From contig NZ_CANMIJ010000002.1 in NCBI RefSeq assembly GCF_947497915.1, positions 186,001-250,000 of the forward strand: a stretch of 64,000 nucleotides of DNA. Direction: 5' to 3'. The translations under genes were made by a program, and so were the position numbers. Positions within the stretch are counted from its first letter, which is position 1. Each line of letters starts with the position of its first letter. Positions 1-8,346 of the stretch are shown here, in pieces. Below the pieces are notes generated by a model. The model saw only the letters and a list, made by a program, of their open reading frames with translations, did not search any database and was not told where the DNA came from. Source of the stretch: an uncultured Erythrobacter sp. Its GTDB lineage: Bacteria > Pseudomonadota > Alphaproteobacteria > Sphingomonadales > Sphingomonadaceae.

Positions 1-208
1 CGCCTATGCCAGAGCCTAGGAAATAGGCTCCGATCACCTGCTGACGATCATTACCCTCTGCGCCAAAGTCATTTGCCATCTCGCCTAACGCGGGAAGCAT
101 GGCATCAATGCCAAACGCCTGAAGGCTCATCAAAAGCGCCATCAGCACGATCATTTCACGCTCGCCCAAAGACTTGCGTATGGCAGGCGAGGCGGCAGAT
201 GCGTTCAT
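1..208 (-). CDS. Bcr/CflA-type multidrug efflux MFS transporter, N-terminal fragment
   Basis: This is the first ~69 codons of a gene whose remainder lies beyond the left edge. The translation starts MNASAASPAIRKSLGE and runs into a first transmembrane helix rich in M, L and A that ends in FGIDAMLPALGEMANDFG, followed by RQQVIGAYFLGSGIG. That pattern, with an aspartate in helix 1 and the 'QQ..GAYFLG.GIGQ' start of helix 2, is typical of drug-resistance permeases of the Bcr/CflA family. The start at 208 has an AAGG about 9 bases upstream. An in-frame ATG at 274 would add 22 basic residues but has no visible ribosome site. It is divergent from dinB. The substrate cannot be read from the fragment. 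Confidence 0.75.
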   Translation of the reverse strand, partial: MNASAASPAIRKSLGEREMIVLMALLMSLQAFGIDAMLPALGEMANDFGAEGNDRQQVIGAYFLGSGIG

Positions 209-292
209 TGCGCGCAGCCTTGGGCGCTTGCGCGCAATAAGGGAAGCCGATTTTCGTGACGTGAGCGCAATCATGCGGCTATTGTCGCGGAT

Positions 293-1411
293 ATGTCTGA
301 CCACACGCCCGACAAAGATGATGAAGCCGCGATGGGCCTTCGCAAGATCATCCATGTCGATATGGATGCGTTCTTTGCCAGCGTGGAACAGCGCGACAAT
401 CCGGAACTGCGCGGAAAGCCAGTGGCGGTTGGCGGATCAGGCGGGCGCGGCGTGGTGGCTGCGGCCAGTTACGAAGCGCGCAAGTTCGGCGTAAAAAGCG
501 CGATGCCGTCTGTCACAGCAAAGCGGCTGTGCCCTGATCTGATTTTCGTGCGGCACCGCTTTGACGCGTATAAAGAAGCCAGCCGCCAAATCCGCGCGGT
601 GTTTCATCACCATACGCCGCATGTCGAACCGCTAAGTCTGGACGAGGCCTATCTCGACGTGACCGAGGATTTGCTTGGCATTGGCAGCGCAACACGGATC
701 GCCGATCTGATCCGGCAGGAAATCCGCGCCAAAACCCGGCTGACGGCGAGCGCAGGCGTATCGTACAACAAATTTCTGGCAAAGCTGGCGAGCGACCAGA
801 ACAAACCCGATGGCGTATGCGTGATCCGTCCCGGACAAGGGGCAGATTTTGTGGCGGGCCTACCGATCCGGCGTTTCCACGGGGTTGGCCCGAAAGCCGA
901 GGAAAAGATGAAACGGCTTGGCATTGAAACCGGCGCCGATCTGGCGGCGAAAGATATCGAGTTTCTGCGCACCAATTTCGGATCGTTTGCCGATTATCTG
1001 TTCCGCGCGGCAAGAGGCATCGATCTACGCCCCGTGAGCGCGCACCGGCTTCGCAAATCTGTTGGCGGAGAGCGGACGTTTAGCGACGACATCTCCAGCG
1101 GCGCGGCGCTGCGCGAAACGCTGGAAAACATCATCGAGATTGTGTGGGAGCGGATTGAAAACGCAAAAGCGCGTGGGCGCACCGTTACGCTGAAGATGAA
1201 ATACACCGATTTTCAGAGCATGACCCGTTCGAAATCGGTGACACATTGGGTCGAAAGCAAGGATGAGCTGGGACGGCTTGGCCGCGAATTGCTGGAGGAG
1301 GCATTGCCTTTGCCGATGCCGATCCGGCTGATGGGCCTTACCCTCTCCAATCTGGATCACGGCGACGCGAAACAGCCGGCGAAAGACAACGCGCAGCTAT
1401 CCCTGCTTTAA
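293..1411 (+). CDS. dinB: DNA polymerase IV (Y-family translesion polymerase)
   Basis: Pol IV is an error-prone polymerase that extends primers past damaged template bases. The 372-residue protein has the Y-family palm signatures in order: HVDMDAFFASVE (D23, D25) near the N-terminus, SLDEAYLDV with catalytic D117/E118, and AGVSYNKFLAKLASDQNKPDG before the thumb, then the helix-hairpin-helix region (FHGVGPKAEEKMKRLGIETGADL) and the little-finger domain. The final residues (NAQLSLL) resemble a beta-clamp-binding peptide of the QLxLF type, which is an inference. A second Met at codon 14 is an alternative start. It converges with the NUDIX gene with only 7 bases between them. Confidence 0.96.
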   Translation: MSDHTPDKDDEAAMGLRKIIHVDMDAFFASVEQRDNPELRGKPVAVGGSGGRGVVAAASYEARKFGVKSAMPSVTAKRLCPDLIFVRHRFDAYKEASRQIRAVFHHHTPHVEPLSLDEAYLDVTEDLLGIGSATRIADLIRQEIRAKTRLTASAGVSYNKFLAKLASDQNKPDGVCVIRPGQGADFVAGLPIRRFHGVGPKAEEKMKRLGIETGADLAAKDIEFLRTNFGSFADYLFRAARGIDLRPVSAHRLRKSVGGERTFSDDISSGAALRETLENIIEIVWERIENAKARGRTVTLKMKYTDFQSMTRSKSVTHWVESKDELGRLGRELLEEALPLPMPIRLMGLTLSNLDHGDAKQPAKDNAQLSLL

Positions 1412-1418
1412 ACCGGCG

Positions 1419-1889
1419 TCAAAGCCCGCGCGATTTCCATTCGTTCAGTCGGCGCCGGGTCGCGGTGCCCAACGGTTCGGGCAGCGAATGAGACGGGAAA
1501 AATCGTGCCTCGTCCACTTCGCGGCCATCGGGTTTAGGCCGCGCATCACAGGTCGCCGTAAATAGATGCGCAGTGTGCGGTGAGCCGGACAATTCCTCTT
1601 CAATCGCGCCAACCAATTGGATCGCCGCGATTTTGATGCCGAGCTCTTCCATCACTTCACGCCGTGCGCATTCTTCGGGATCTTCGCCCGTTTTCAGGCC
1701 ACCGCCTGGCAGCGCCCAGACCTTTGGCCCGTAGGAATGACGCAGCAGCAGCACATCACCCTGAAGATTGGTAAGAACGACGCTTACCCCTGCAATCGGC
1801 ACCTTGCGAAATTTGCGCCAGCGATGGCGCACCTTGTGTGCAATCGGCAATAGTGCGCGGTGCAATGGAGCAGGGATCAGGTTTGCCAT
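1419..1889 (-). CDS. NUDIX hydrolase
   Basis: The 156-residue protein carries a complete NUDIX box, G-x5-E-x7-R-E-x-x-E-E-x-G, within GGLKTGEDPEECARREVMEE and the following LGI, so it should hydrolyse a nucleoside diphosphate linked to another moiety with bound Mg2+. The preceding VWALPGGG is the usual lead-in strand. The substrate is not evident. The start at 1889 overlaps the TAA stop of pgl by one base (TAATG), which indicates translational coupling; a longer reading up to 1928 would lie inside pgl. A house-cleaning or sanitising role is plausible but inferred from the family only. Confidence 0.88.
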   Translation of the reverse strand: MANLIPAPLHRALLPIAHKVRHRWRKFRKVPIAGVSVVLTNLQGDVLLLRHSYGPKVWALPGGGLKTGEDPEECARREVMEELGIKIAAIQLVGAIEEELSGSPHTAHLFTATCDARPKPDGREVDEARFFPSHSLPEPLGTATRRRLNEWKSRGL

Positions 1890-2527
1890 TATGTAAAGCA
1901 GGTGATCCGGGGGCCTTCGGGCTCCCATTCCTTCGCCTGTGTCAAAAGCCGCGCAATCGGCAGATCGCTATCGCCCGCCGCCGCCGCATCAAACACGGCG
2001 CGTTTGTCATCGCCGCGGATCACGAAAATGATCGTCGGGCTGTTTAGCAATGCCGGAATTGTCAGCGTTATCCGGTCAAACGGAGCCTCTGGCGGCAAGG
2101 GATCAGGTGTAATCCGGCGCACTGCGCGCGGATCATCAGGCTGGGGATCAGTGTTCGGGAACAGCGAGGCGATATGGCCATCTGCGCCCATGCCCAGCCA
2201 CACCAGAGCAAAATCGGGCATCTCTGCGTCTTCGTGCAAGCCGACAACTTGCGCGCCGACAGGTTCAAAGATCGCGCGCATTTTGCCGGTGTTCGAGGCA
2301 TCGTGATCTTCTGGCACGATCCGGTCATCTGTGGGCCAGATGATAATCCGCGTGAAATCCAGATCGCGGGTCACCAACTCCTCAAAAATCGGGAACGGGG
2401 TCGATCCGCCTGGCACCGCAATGGTTAGATCGGCATGACTGGCATCGAGCGCCCATTCGAAATACGCTGCCAGCCGGTCCGCGATCTCGGCCGCGTCCAT
2501 GTCGGGGATGAAGTCTATCTGTTCCAT
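1889..2527 (-). CDS. pgl: 6-phosphogluconolactonase
   Basis: This enzyme hydrolyses 6-phosphogluconolactone to 6-phosphogluconate in the pentose-phosphate and Entner-Doudoroff routes. The 212-residue sequence has the SugI/NagB-like fold signatures: AVPGGSTP near residue 40, IIWPTDDRIVPEDHDASN, and the family motif WLGMGADGHIASLFPNT near residue 110. Bacterial Pgl is usually 220-240 residues, so it is normal in size. It is the first gene of a two-gene unit with the NUDIX hydrolase. The usual partners zwf, edd or gnd are not adjacent. Confidence 0.92.
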   Translation of the reverse strand: MEQIDFIPDMDAAEIADRLAAYFEWALDASHADLTIAVPGGSTPFPIFEELVTRDLDFTRIIIWPTDDRIVPEDHDASNTGKMRAIFEPVGAQVVGLHEDAEMPDFALVWLGMGADGHIASLFPNTDPQPDDPRAVRRITPDPLPPEAPFDRITLTIPALLNSPTIIFVIRGDDKRAVFDAAAAGDSDLPIARLLTQAKEWEPEGPRITCFT

Positions 2528-2540
2528 CCACCCACCATAG

Positions 2541-2580
2541 CAAAAGGGCCGCTCCCGGCTAACCGGAAACAGCCCTTTTG
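2541..2580 (-). terminator. Rho-independent terminator downstream of dps
   Basis: A perfect 9-base inverted repeat (caaaagggc at 2541-2549 and gcccttttg at 2572-2580) flanks a 22-base loop that can form a smaller ccgg/ccgg stem. On the minus strand the hairpin ends in a short T run, and it sits between the dps stop codon and the pgl start. Confidence 0.6.
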
Positions 2581-2625
2581 ATGTGGACGCTTTAACGCGC
2601 CTTCTGATTTATCGCTGTGTTCAGC

Positions 2626-3087
2626 TTATCCAAGCGTCGAGGTTAGGAACCAGACGCGCTCTTCAGCCATGTCTGTCCAGTCATCCAGCAAGCCGTCTGT
2701 GGCGTTGTCGCCCGCTTGTTCGGCCAGTTCCTTCATCGACTTAAGACGCGCGACCATGTTCGCGTTGTCATCGCGCAGTTCGGCGATCATATCGTCCGCA
2801 CTCAATGTTGCGCTGTCTTGGTTCTTCACCTGCGTGTGCTCGGCAATCATGCCAACCGAAGTGATCGTATCGCCGCCCAGTTTACGGGCGCGCTCACCGA
2901 TTGCATCGATCTGGTCGCGAATTTCAATCGCGTGCTCGTCAAACATCAAATGCAGGTCACGGAAGCGCGGGCCCTTCACGTGCCAGTGAAAGTTCTTCGT
3001 CTTCACGTAGAGCGCGAAATGATCGGCTAGCAGACCATTGATTTCAGCGATAAGTGCGGTTTTCGAATTGTTGTTTGGATCAAGCAT
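2626..3087 (-). CDS. dps: Dps-family DNA starvation/ferritin-like protein
   Basis: Dps proteins form dodecamers that oxidise and store iron and protect DNA during starvation or peroxide stress. The 153-residue protein has the intersubunit ferroxidase pattern: H34 in FHWHVKGPRF, H46 in DLHLMFDEH, then D61 and E65 in QIDAIGERARKLGG. The start at 3087 was chosen because AGGAGG lies 7 bases upstream and the protein then has normal family length; a reading from 3144 adds a non-conserved tail. The gene stands alone with its own terminator. The N-terminus (MLDPNNNSKT) has few basic residues, so direct DNA binding is uncertain. Confidence 0.93.
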   Translation of the reverse strand: MLDPNNNSKTALIAEINGLLADHFALYVKTKNFHWHVKGPRFRDLHLMFDEHAIEIRDQIDAIGERARKLGGDTITSVGMIAEHTQVKNQDSATLSADDMIAELRDDNANMVARLKSMKELAEQAGDNATDGLLDDWTDMAEERVWFLTSTLG

Positions 3088-3229
3088 GCTTGTCCTCCTG
3101 ATTGGTGTTGAACGGGGCGGGCTGCCATAAAGGGGGAGAGGCAACCGCCGTGTGTATCTTCACCAAACCAACGGCTAAACTATGGAATTGTTTCGAGAAA
3201 AATCAGATCGCAAAAATCGAACAAAGCGA

Positions 3230-3793
3230 TCACAGGTCTGCGAAACGAGCGTTCAATCCTGTAAAGAGCGCCGCAACAATCAAACACGCACCTATGAAAA
3301 TGCGGATGTAGAACAGCGGAAATTTCTCAAGTCGCGCTTTGCCGGCGGCCCAACCGACCGCGATAGCAGCCATCCCGCCGAGCGCGCCGCCGATGATGGT
3401 GGTGACCGGATAGACAGCCTGCGCGGCGAACGCGAAGATTACAAATCGCGCCGCATCACCGAATTGCCGCAGGAATACGACAACACCAATGGCGACATAG
3501 CTGCGCGTTGGCTCTTTCATACGCTTCAATCTGATCGGCCAGAACAGCTCAAGGCCCGCAAATGCCAGCGCAATGGCGACGAGCATCTGAGCGGCGCGAT
3601 CCGGCAGCATCGAGGCAATCGTCCACCCGGCATATGCCATCACGGCGGCGCTCGCGGCGGCGCAAGCCATGCCGAGGATCAGCAAACCGTTTGTCCGTTC
3701 AAGCTCATCAGAAAATTGCGCGATGATCATCTGGTCACGCCCGCCAAGCGCGATGATAAATGTCAGCAGCAATGTGAACATGAAAGCGTCCAT
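3230..3793 (-). CDS. TMEM165/GDT1-like (UPF0016-like) membrane protein, degenerate motifs
   Basis: The 187-residue protein is almost wholly hydrophobic, with about six transmembrane segments in two halves. Each half begins with a segment that resembles the E-x-G-D-(K/R)-(S/T) cation-binding motif of the GDT1 cation/proton exchangers (Mn2+ or Ca2+), but here the motifs read ALGGRDQM near residue 18 and LRQFGDAARF near residue 110, so both acidic first positions are missing. The two-repeat layout and length support the family call, but transport function is doubtful. The gene is single, facing dps on the same strand and divergent from the SDR gene. Confidence 0.55.
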   Translation of the reverse strand: MDAFMFTLLLTFIIALGGRDQMIIAQFSDELERTNGLLILGMACAAASAAVMAYAGWTIASMLPDRAAQMLVAIALAFAGLELFWPIRLKRMKEPTRSYVAIGVVVFLRQFGDAARFVIFAFAAQAVYPVTTIIGGALGGMAAIAVGWAAGKARLEKFPLFYIRIFIGACLIVAALFTGLNARFADL

Positions 3794-3904
3794 GCCGCTC
3801 GCCCTAGCATGCCAGACGCACCGCGCCAGTCCGCTTTGACTTTGCGATGGCGGTGGCGGGAATCCGCGCTAAGACTGTAACCGAGAGAGACCAGAGGAGA
3901 GAGC

Positions 3905-4699
3905 ATGAAACTGGAAGCAGGCATGGCAGCTGTCGTCACGGGCGGCGCATCGGGATTGGGCCGGGCAAGCGCGCAAGCATTGGCCGATAAAGGCATGAAA
4001 GTCGCAATCTTCGACATTAATGACGAGGCTGGCGAGGAACACGCCAAGGCGATCGGCGGCACGTTCCACCATGTCGACATCATGGACGAGGAGAGCGCCG
4101 AGGCAGGCTTTGCCGCGGCCCGCGCCGCGCACGGACAGGAACGCGTTACCGTCCACTGCGCCATGGCATCGAAACGCGGAAAGACCGTCGGCTTTGACAA
4201 GACAACCGGCGGGTACAAACGCCTTTCCACCGAGGACTACGAATTTGGCGCGCAAGGCATTCTGGTCGCGAGTTACCGGATCGCCAGCATCTCTGCCTTG
4301 GGCATGGCGAACTCTGACCCGGTCAATGACGACGGGGAACGCGGATCAATCACGCTCACCGCCAGCGTCGCGGCGCAAGACGGCCAGATCGGTCAGACTA
4401 TCTATGGTAGCTGCAAATCCGGCGTGAATGGCATGGTTCTGCCCATGGCGCGGGATCTGATGGATCTCGGCATACGGGTGAACTCGGTGATGCCGGGCAT
4501 ATTCGCGACGCCCCTGATGCTGGGGATGAAAGACCGCAATCCGCAAATGTGGGATCAATTGAACGCCAGCGTGCCCTTCCCAAAACGCCTAGGCGAACCG
4601 GAAGAGTTTGCATCGCTCATCTGCGAAATTGCCAGCAACAGCTATATTAACGGGCATCAGTTCCGACTGGATGGCGGGATCCGGATGCCGCCCAAGTAA
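3905..4699 (+). CDS. SDR oxidoreductase, 3-hydroxyacyl-CoA dehydrogenase type II-like
   Basis: The 264-residue protein has the classical SDR nucleotide-binding TGGASGLG at residues 12-19 followed by DIND, which favours NAD+. Overall it resembles type II 3-hydroxyacyl-CoA dehydrogenases (HSD17B10-like): GKTVG, SVAAQDGQIGQ, ARDLMDLGIRVNSVMPGIF and a C-terminal LDGGIRMPPK. The catalytic Y-x3-K is present in YGSCKSG. However, the usual N-C-A-G after strand 4 reads HCAM, and the catalytic Asn region reads EFGAQG. A strong AGGAGAG precedes the start. It heads the branched-chain catabolic run, which suggests a role in isoleucine or valine oxidation; that is an inference. Confidence 0.82.
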   Translation: MKLEAGMAAVVTGGASGLGRASAQALADKGMKVAIFDINDEAGEEHAKAIGGTFHHVDIMDEESAEAGFAAARAAHGQERVTVHCAMASKRGKTVGFDKTTGGYKRLSTEDYEFGAQGILVASYRIASISALGMANSDPVNDDGERGSITLTASVAAQDGQIGQTIYGSCKSGVNGMVLPMARDLMDLGIRVNSVMPGIFATPLMLGMKDRNPQMWDQLNASVPFPKRLGEPEEFASLICEIASNSYINGHQFRLDGGIRMPPK

Positions 4700-4773
4700 G
4701 CGCCGCAGAATTGGCTTCCTATCGGCAAACCGCTAGGGCTGCCGATAGAATCGAAAACTCGAGAGGAATAATC

Positions 4774-6267
4774 ATGCGTCAGGTTGATCACTTCATCGTT
4801 GGAGACAGCCCCGCCCCCACGCGCAAGCACCAGATCTGGAACCCATCAACCGGTGAGGTTCAGGCCGAGGTTCCGCTGGCTGGCGCATCCTTGCTCGATC
4901 AGGCTGTAGCCACTGCAAAGGCAGTCCAGCCCGGCTGGGCCGCGACCAATCCGCAAAAGCGCGCCCGTGTGATGTTCAAATTCAAGGAGCTGATCGAGGC
5001 GAATATGCAAAGCCTCGCCGAGCTGCTTTCCTCTGAGCACGGCAAGGTTGTCGACGATGCCAAAGGCGATGTTCAGCGCGGTCTTGAAGTGATCGAGTAT
5101 GCTTGCGGTATCCCGCAGGTTCTCAAAGGCGAATACACCCAAGGCGCAGGGCCGGGCATTGATGTGTTTTCCATGCGTCAGCCGCTTGGCATTGGCGCGG
5201 GCATCACCCCGTTCAACTTTCCCGCGATGATCCCAATGTGGATGTTCGGCATGGCGACCGCTGCGGGCAACGCCTTCATCCTGAAACCGTCAGAGCGCGA
5301 TCCGAGTGTTCCGATCCGCCTCGCCGAATTGTTCGTCGAAGCGGGCGCGCCGGAAGGGCTGCTGCAAGTCGTTCACGGTGACAAGGAAATGGTCGATGCG
5401 ATCATCGACCATCCGGATATTCCCGCAATCAGCTTCGTCGGATCGTCCGACATCGCGCAGTATATTTACTCACGCGGCACCGCGAACGCGAAGCGGGTGC
5501 AGGCCTTTGGCGGCGCGAAGAACCACGGCATTGTAATGCCTGATGCTGACCTCGATCAGGTTGTGAATGACCTGACCGGCGCGGCATTTGGTTCGGCGGG
5601 CGAACGCTGCATGGCTTTGCCTGTCGTCGTTCCCGTGGGCGAAGACACAGCCAACCGTCTGCGCGAAAAGCTGATCCCGGCGATCAACGCGCTGCGCATT
5701 GGCGTGTCGAACGATCCCGATGCGCATTACGGCCCCGTTGTCACGCCCGAACATAAAGCGCGCGTCGAACAATGGATCACCACCGCCGAGGAAGAAGGCA
5801 GTGAGATCGTGATCGATGGCCGCGGCTTCACCTTGCAAGGCCATGAGAACGGCTTCTTCGTTGGCCCGACTCTGATCGACGGCGTAACCGAGCAAATGAA
5901 AAGCTATCAGGAAGAAATCTTTGGCCCCGTGCTTCAGATTGTGCGTGCGAAAGATTTTGAGGACGCTGTGCGCCTTCCGAGCGAGCATCAATATGGCAAC
6001 GGCGTCGCGATCTTCACGCGCAATGGCCACGCCGCACGCGAATTTGCGAGCCGCGTGAATGTCGGCATGGTTGGCGTGAACGTGCCGATCCCTGTTCCGG
6101 TCAGCTATCACAGCTTTGGCGGATGGAAACGCTCCGGCTTTGGCGACATCGATCAATACGGCACAGAGGGTCTCGCCTTCTGGACCAAGAACAAGAAAGT
6201 GACCCAGCGCTGGCCCGATGGCGGCGGTGATGGTTCAAACGCCTTTATCATTCCGACGATGGGATAA
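4774..6267 (+). CDS. mmsA: CoA-acylating methylmalonate-semialdehyde dehydrogenase
   Basis: MmsA converts methylmalonate semialdehyde to propionyl-CoA (and malonate semialdehyde to acetyl-CoA), the last step of valine breakdown. The 497-residue protein has the ALDH fold with the PFNFPAMIPMWMFG motif that marks the CoA-acylating class, and FGSAGERCMALPVVV holding the catalytic C279. The start at 4774 is preceded by GAGAGGAATAATC, a good ribosome site; 21 extra codons upstream read poorly. Its stop overlaps the next gene by one base. mmsB lies at the far end of the same run. Confidence 0.96.
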   Translation: MRQVDHFIVGDSPAPTRKHQIWNPSTGEVQAEVPLAGASLLDQAVATAKAVQPGWAATNPQKRARVMFKFKELIEANMQSLAELLSSEHGKVVDDAKGDVQRGLEVIEYACGIPQVLKGEYTQGAGPGIDVFSMRQPLGIGAGITPFNFPAMIPMWMFGMATAAGNAFILKPSERDPSVPIRLAELFVEAGAPEGLLQVVHGDKEMVDAIIDHPDIPAISFVGSSDIAQYIYSRGTANAKRVQAFGGAKNHGIVMPDADLDQVVNDLTGAAFGSAGERCMALPVVVPVGEDTANRLREKLIPAINALRIGVSNDPDAHYGPVVTPEHKARVEQWITTAEEEGSEIVIDGRGFTLQGHENGFFVGPTLIDGVTEQMKSYQEEIFGPVLQIVRAKDFEDAVRLPSEHQYGNGVAIFTRNGHAAREFASRVNVGMVGVNVPIPVPVSYHSFGGWKRSGFGDIDQYGTEGLAFWTKNKKVTQRWPDGGGDGSNAFIIPTMG

Positions 6268-7235
6268 TGAACTTGGCTCTTCTGCGCTCAATGCTGATGC
6301 TTTTCGCGGCTTTGTCGTCGGGGGCGTTGGCTGCGCAGGAGGCCGCCGAGGCCGCGCCGGTAAAACGTATCGCGCTCAGCTTTGATGACACGCCAAGATT
6401 TGAAGGCGCGCTATATTCCGATGATGAGCGGTCGATCCGCCTTATCGCAGCCCTGCATGATGGCGGCGTCAAACAAGCCGCATTTTTCATCAATCCCGGA
6501 CGTCTATCGGAGAAACCCGGCGGCAAAGCCCGCATCGCGGCCTATGTCGCGGCGGGTCATGTGATTGCCAATCATACGTTTTCTCACCCACAATTGCGCA
6601 GCATGGATACTCAGGAATATGTCAACGATATTGCGCGCGCAGCCGAGTGGCTGAACGGACGCAAAGGATACCGTCCTTGGTTCCGGTTCCCCTTCTTGGA
6701 CGAAGGCGGCGATGACAAAGAGAAACGCGATGCCATTCGCGGCGCTCTGGATCGTTTCCAATTGCGCAACGGCTATGTCACAATCGATGCCTCTGACTGG
6801 TTTTTCGACGCCGAACTTTCCAAAGCGAAACGGGCGGGCAAGCCGATCAATATGGTGGCGTTGAAAGAGCTGTTCGTGGAGAGCCACCTCGGCGCTGCCG
6901 CAGCCTATGATGGGATCGCGATGGATACGCTCGGGCGGTCGCCTGCGCACATCATGCTGCTGCATGAAAGCGATCTGACTGTCCTCGCCCTGCCCGATCT
7001 CATTCAAGCATTGAAAGCAGACGGCTGGGAATTCATCACAGCTGACGAAGCCTATGCCGATCCCATCGCGAAAGAGATGCCCGATGTGCCCTTTTCACAA
7101 GGCACAATCATCGAAATGATGGCATGGGAGCGCGGAATGCCTGCCCCGCGCTGGTATGAAAGAAACAACACACGCATCGCAGGCAAACTGTTTCGCGAGC
7201 TGGTGCTGAACGAAACGAGCCGGCCAAAGGAATGA
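6267..7235 (+). CDS. Exported polysaccharide deacetylase-family protein
   Basis: The 322-residue protein starts with a signal peptide (hydrophobic to residue ~22, cleavage near ALAAQ). The NodB-type deacetylase motifs follow in order: ALSFDD near residue 37 (catalytic base and metal Asp), HVIANHTFSHPQL (H-x3-H metal ligands) and RFPFLDEGGDDKEKR. It should remove acetyl groups from an N- or O-acetylated glycan in the periplasm. The start codon overlaps the mmsA stop (TAATG). It has no obvious link to valine catabolism, so its place inside this transcription unit may reflect gene packing rather than function. Confidence 0.88.
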   Translation: MNLALLRSMLMLFAALSSGALAAQEAAEAAPVKRIALSFDDTPRFEGALYSDDERSIRLIAALHDGGVKQAAFFINPGRLSEKPGGKARIAAYVAAGHVIANHTFSHPQLRSMDTQEYVNDIARAAEWLNGRKGYRPWFRFPFLDEGGDDKEKRDAIRGALDRFQLRNGYVTIDASDWFFDAELSKAKRAGKPINMVALKELFVESHLGAAAAYDGIAMDTLGRSPAHIMLLHESDLTVLALPDLIQALKADGWEFITADEAYADPIAKEMPDVPFSQGTIIEMMAWERGMPAPRWYERNNTRIAGKLFRELVLNETSRPKE

Positions 7236-7237
7236 AT

Positions 7238-7735
7238 ATGCGGAATTCTGTTTGTTTGATGCTGGCGATGGCACTTTCCGCGTGCGGCACATCGCCCGCT
7301 GACGAAGCTGCGCCGCCTGAACCGTTGGAGACGCCTATCCCGGTCGAACCGGATGGAGGCATTGGCGACGGCGCAGAGCCCTTGCCTCAGGAAGCATCGC
7401 AAGAGCAGCCCGCCGGCGCGGCGAACGTAATCCCCGCCGGCTTTCACGGCGTCTGGGATTACGAAGGCGGCACCTGCGCTCTGGAAAGCGATATGCGGAT
7501 GGAAATCTCCGCCAGCGAGATCATGTTTTACGAATCCATCGGCATAGTCACGGCTGTTTCGCCTGATGGTGAGGACACACTTGTCGCTCTCGCGATGGAA
7601 GGCGAAGGCGAGACGTGGGAGCAATCGACACGGCTTTCGCTAGTTGGCGAAGGCGATGACGTCCGCCTCCACACATCCGACGGCGATGCGCCAAAGCAGA
7701 TTGATGAGTATCCCAGCAAAAAGTGCCCTGAATGA
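7238..7735 (+). CDS. Small secreted lipoprotein of unknown function
   Basis: A 165-residue protein with a lipoprotein signal peptide: MRNSVCLMLAMALSAC, with lipobox L-S-A-C at residue 16. An acidic, proline-rich stretch follows to about residue 65, then a compact domain starting IPAGFHGVWDYEGGTCALESDMRMEI, which resembles small beta-sheet domains of periplasmic proteins in this group. I do not recognise a named family. The start at 7238 places AAGGA 6 bases upstream; an ATG at 7232 would overlap the preceding stop but has no spacing. It overlaps the next gene by 4 bases (ATGA). Confidence 0.75.
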   Translation: MRNSVCLMLAMALSACGTSPADEAAPPEPLETPIPVEPDGGIGDGAEPLPQEASQEQPAGAANVIPAGFHGVWDYEGGTCALESDMRMEISASEIMFYESIGIVTAVSPDGEDTLVALAMEGEGETWEQSTRLSLVGEGDDVRLHTSDGDAPKQIDEYPSKKCPE

Positions 7736-8346
7736 AGCGCGCTTTCACATATCTGGCTTTCGCGATTCTCGGGATCGGGATCGGGGCCTATTCCGCGCTT
7801 GCCATGGCCGGCCTGCTACCGGGAGACAGGCGAACCCAAGGGACGATTGCGCTCAACAATTGGTACGGTGATTTCACCATGGGTTCCGAGGATGCGAGCC
7901 CATACTTTCGTGCTCGGATCGCGCGCCATGGTCTGCTGGCCCTAGCCAACACCGAAGCGATCTATTTCACCCGCACAGTCGATGATAGCGGCCGCGCATT
8001 GCGCGAGGATTGCACATACCGATTAAGCGGTGGCAAAATGCCTGCACGGTGGTGGTCGGTAACGCTCTACAATGCGCAGAACTTTCTGCCTGACAACGCC
8101 GATGGCGCGCTCAGTTTTGATGCCAGCCGCGCGGAGGCGCAAGGCAGCGAGGGCGGCGCATGGTCGGCGATCATTGCTCCATCAAGACCCTCTGATGATA
8201 CGGGCTGGATTTCAAGCAAAGCTGCTGGCGCATTTGACCTGACATTCCGACTCTATGTGCCGGATGCTGGTGTCTTGGATCGCCCTGAGGAATTGATCGA
8301 CGCCCCCTCTGTTGCGCGACTTGAATGCGCAGGAGGTGCGGCATGA
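7732..8346 (+). CDS. DUF1214-domain protein with N-terminal anchor
   Basis: The 204-residue protein has one N-terminal hydrophobic helix (residues 4-28) and a DUF1214-type domain recognisable from IALNNWYGDF, TEAIYFTRTVDDSGR, RWWSVTLYNAQNFLP and the C-terminal LTFRLYVPD. DUF1214 is normally the C-terminal half of a larger DUF1254-DUF1214 protein of unknown function; here it is a separate gene next to its partner. It overlaps the genes on both sides by 4 bases (ATGA), so all are co-translated. It is probably periplasmic, anchored in the inner membrane. Confidence 0.8.
   Translation: MKRAFTYLAFAILGIGIGAYSALAMAGLLPGDRRTQGTIALNNWYGDFTMGSEDASPYFRARIARHGLLALANTEAIYFTRTVDDSGRALREDCTYRLSGGKMPARWWSVTLYNAQNFLPDNADGALSFDASRAEAQGSEGGAWSAIIAPSRPSDDTGWISSKAAGAFDLTFRLYVPDAGVLDRPEELIDAPSVARLECAGGAA

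Noticed and set aside
513..1013. 166-codon minus-strand frame inside dinB
   Set aside because: Arg/Pro/Cys-rich shadow of a conserved polymerase gene.
3182..3880. 232-codon plus-strand frame opposite the GDT1-like gene
   Set aside because: No signal or domain; the minus-strand translation is a coherent membrane protein.
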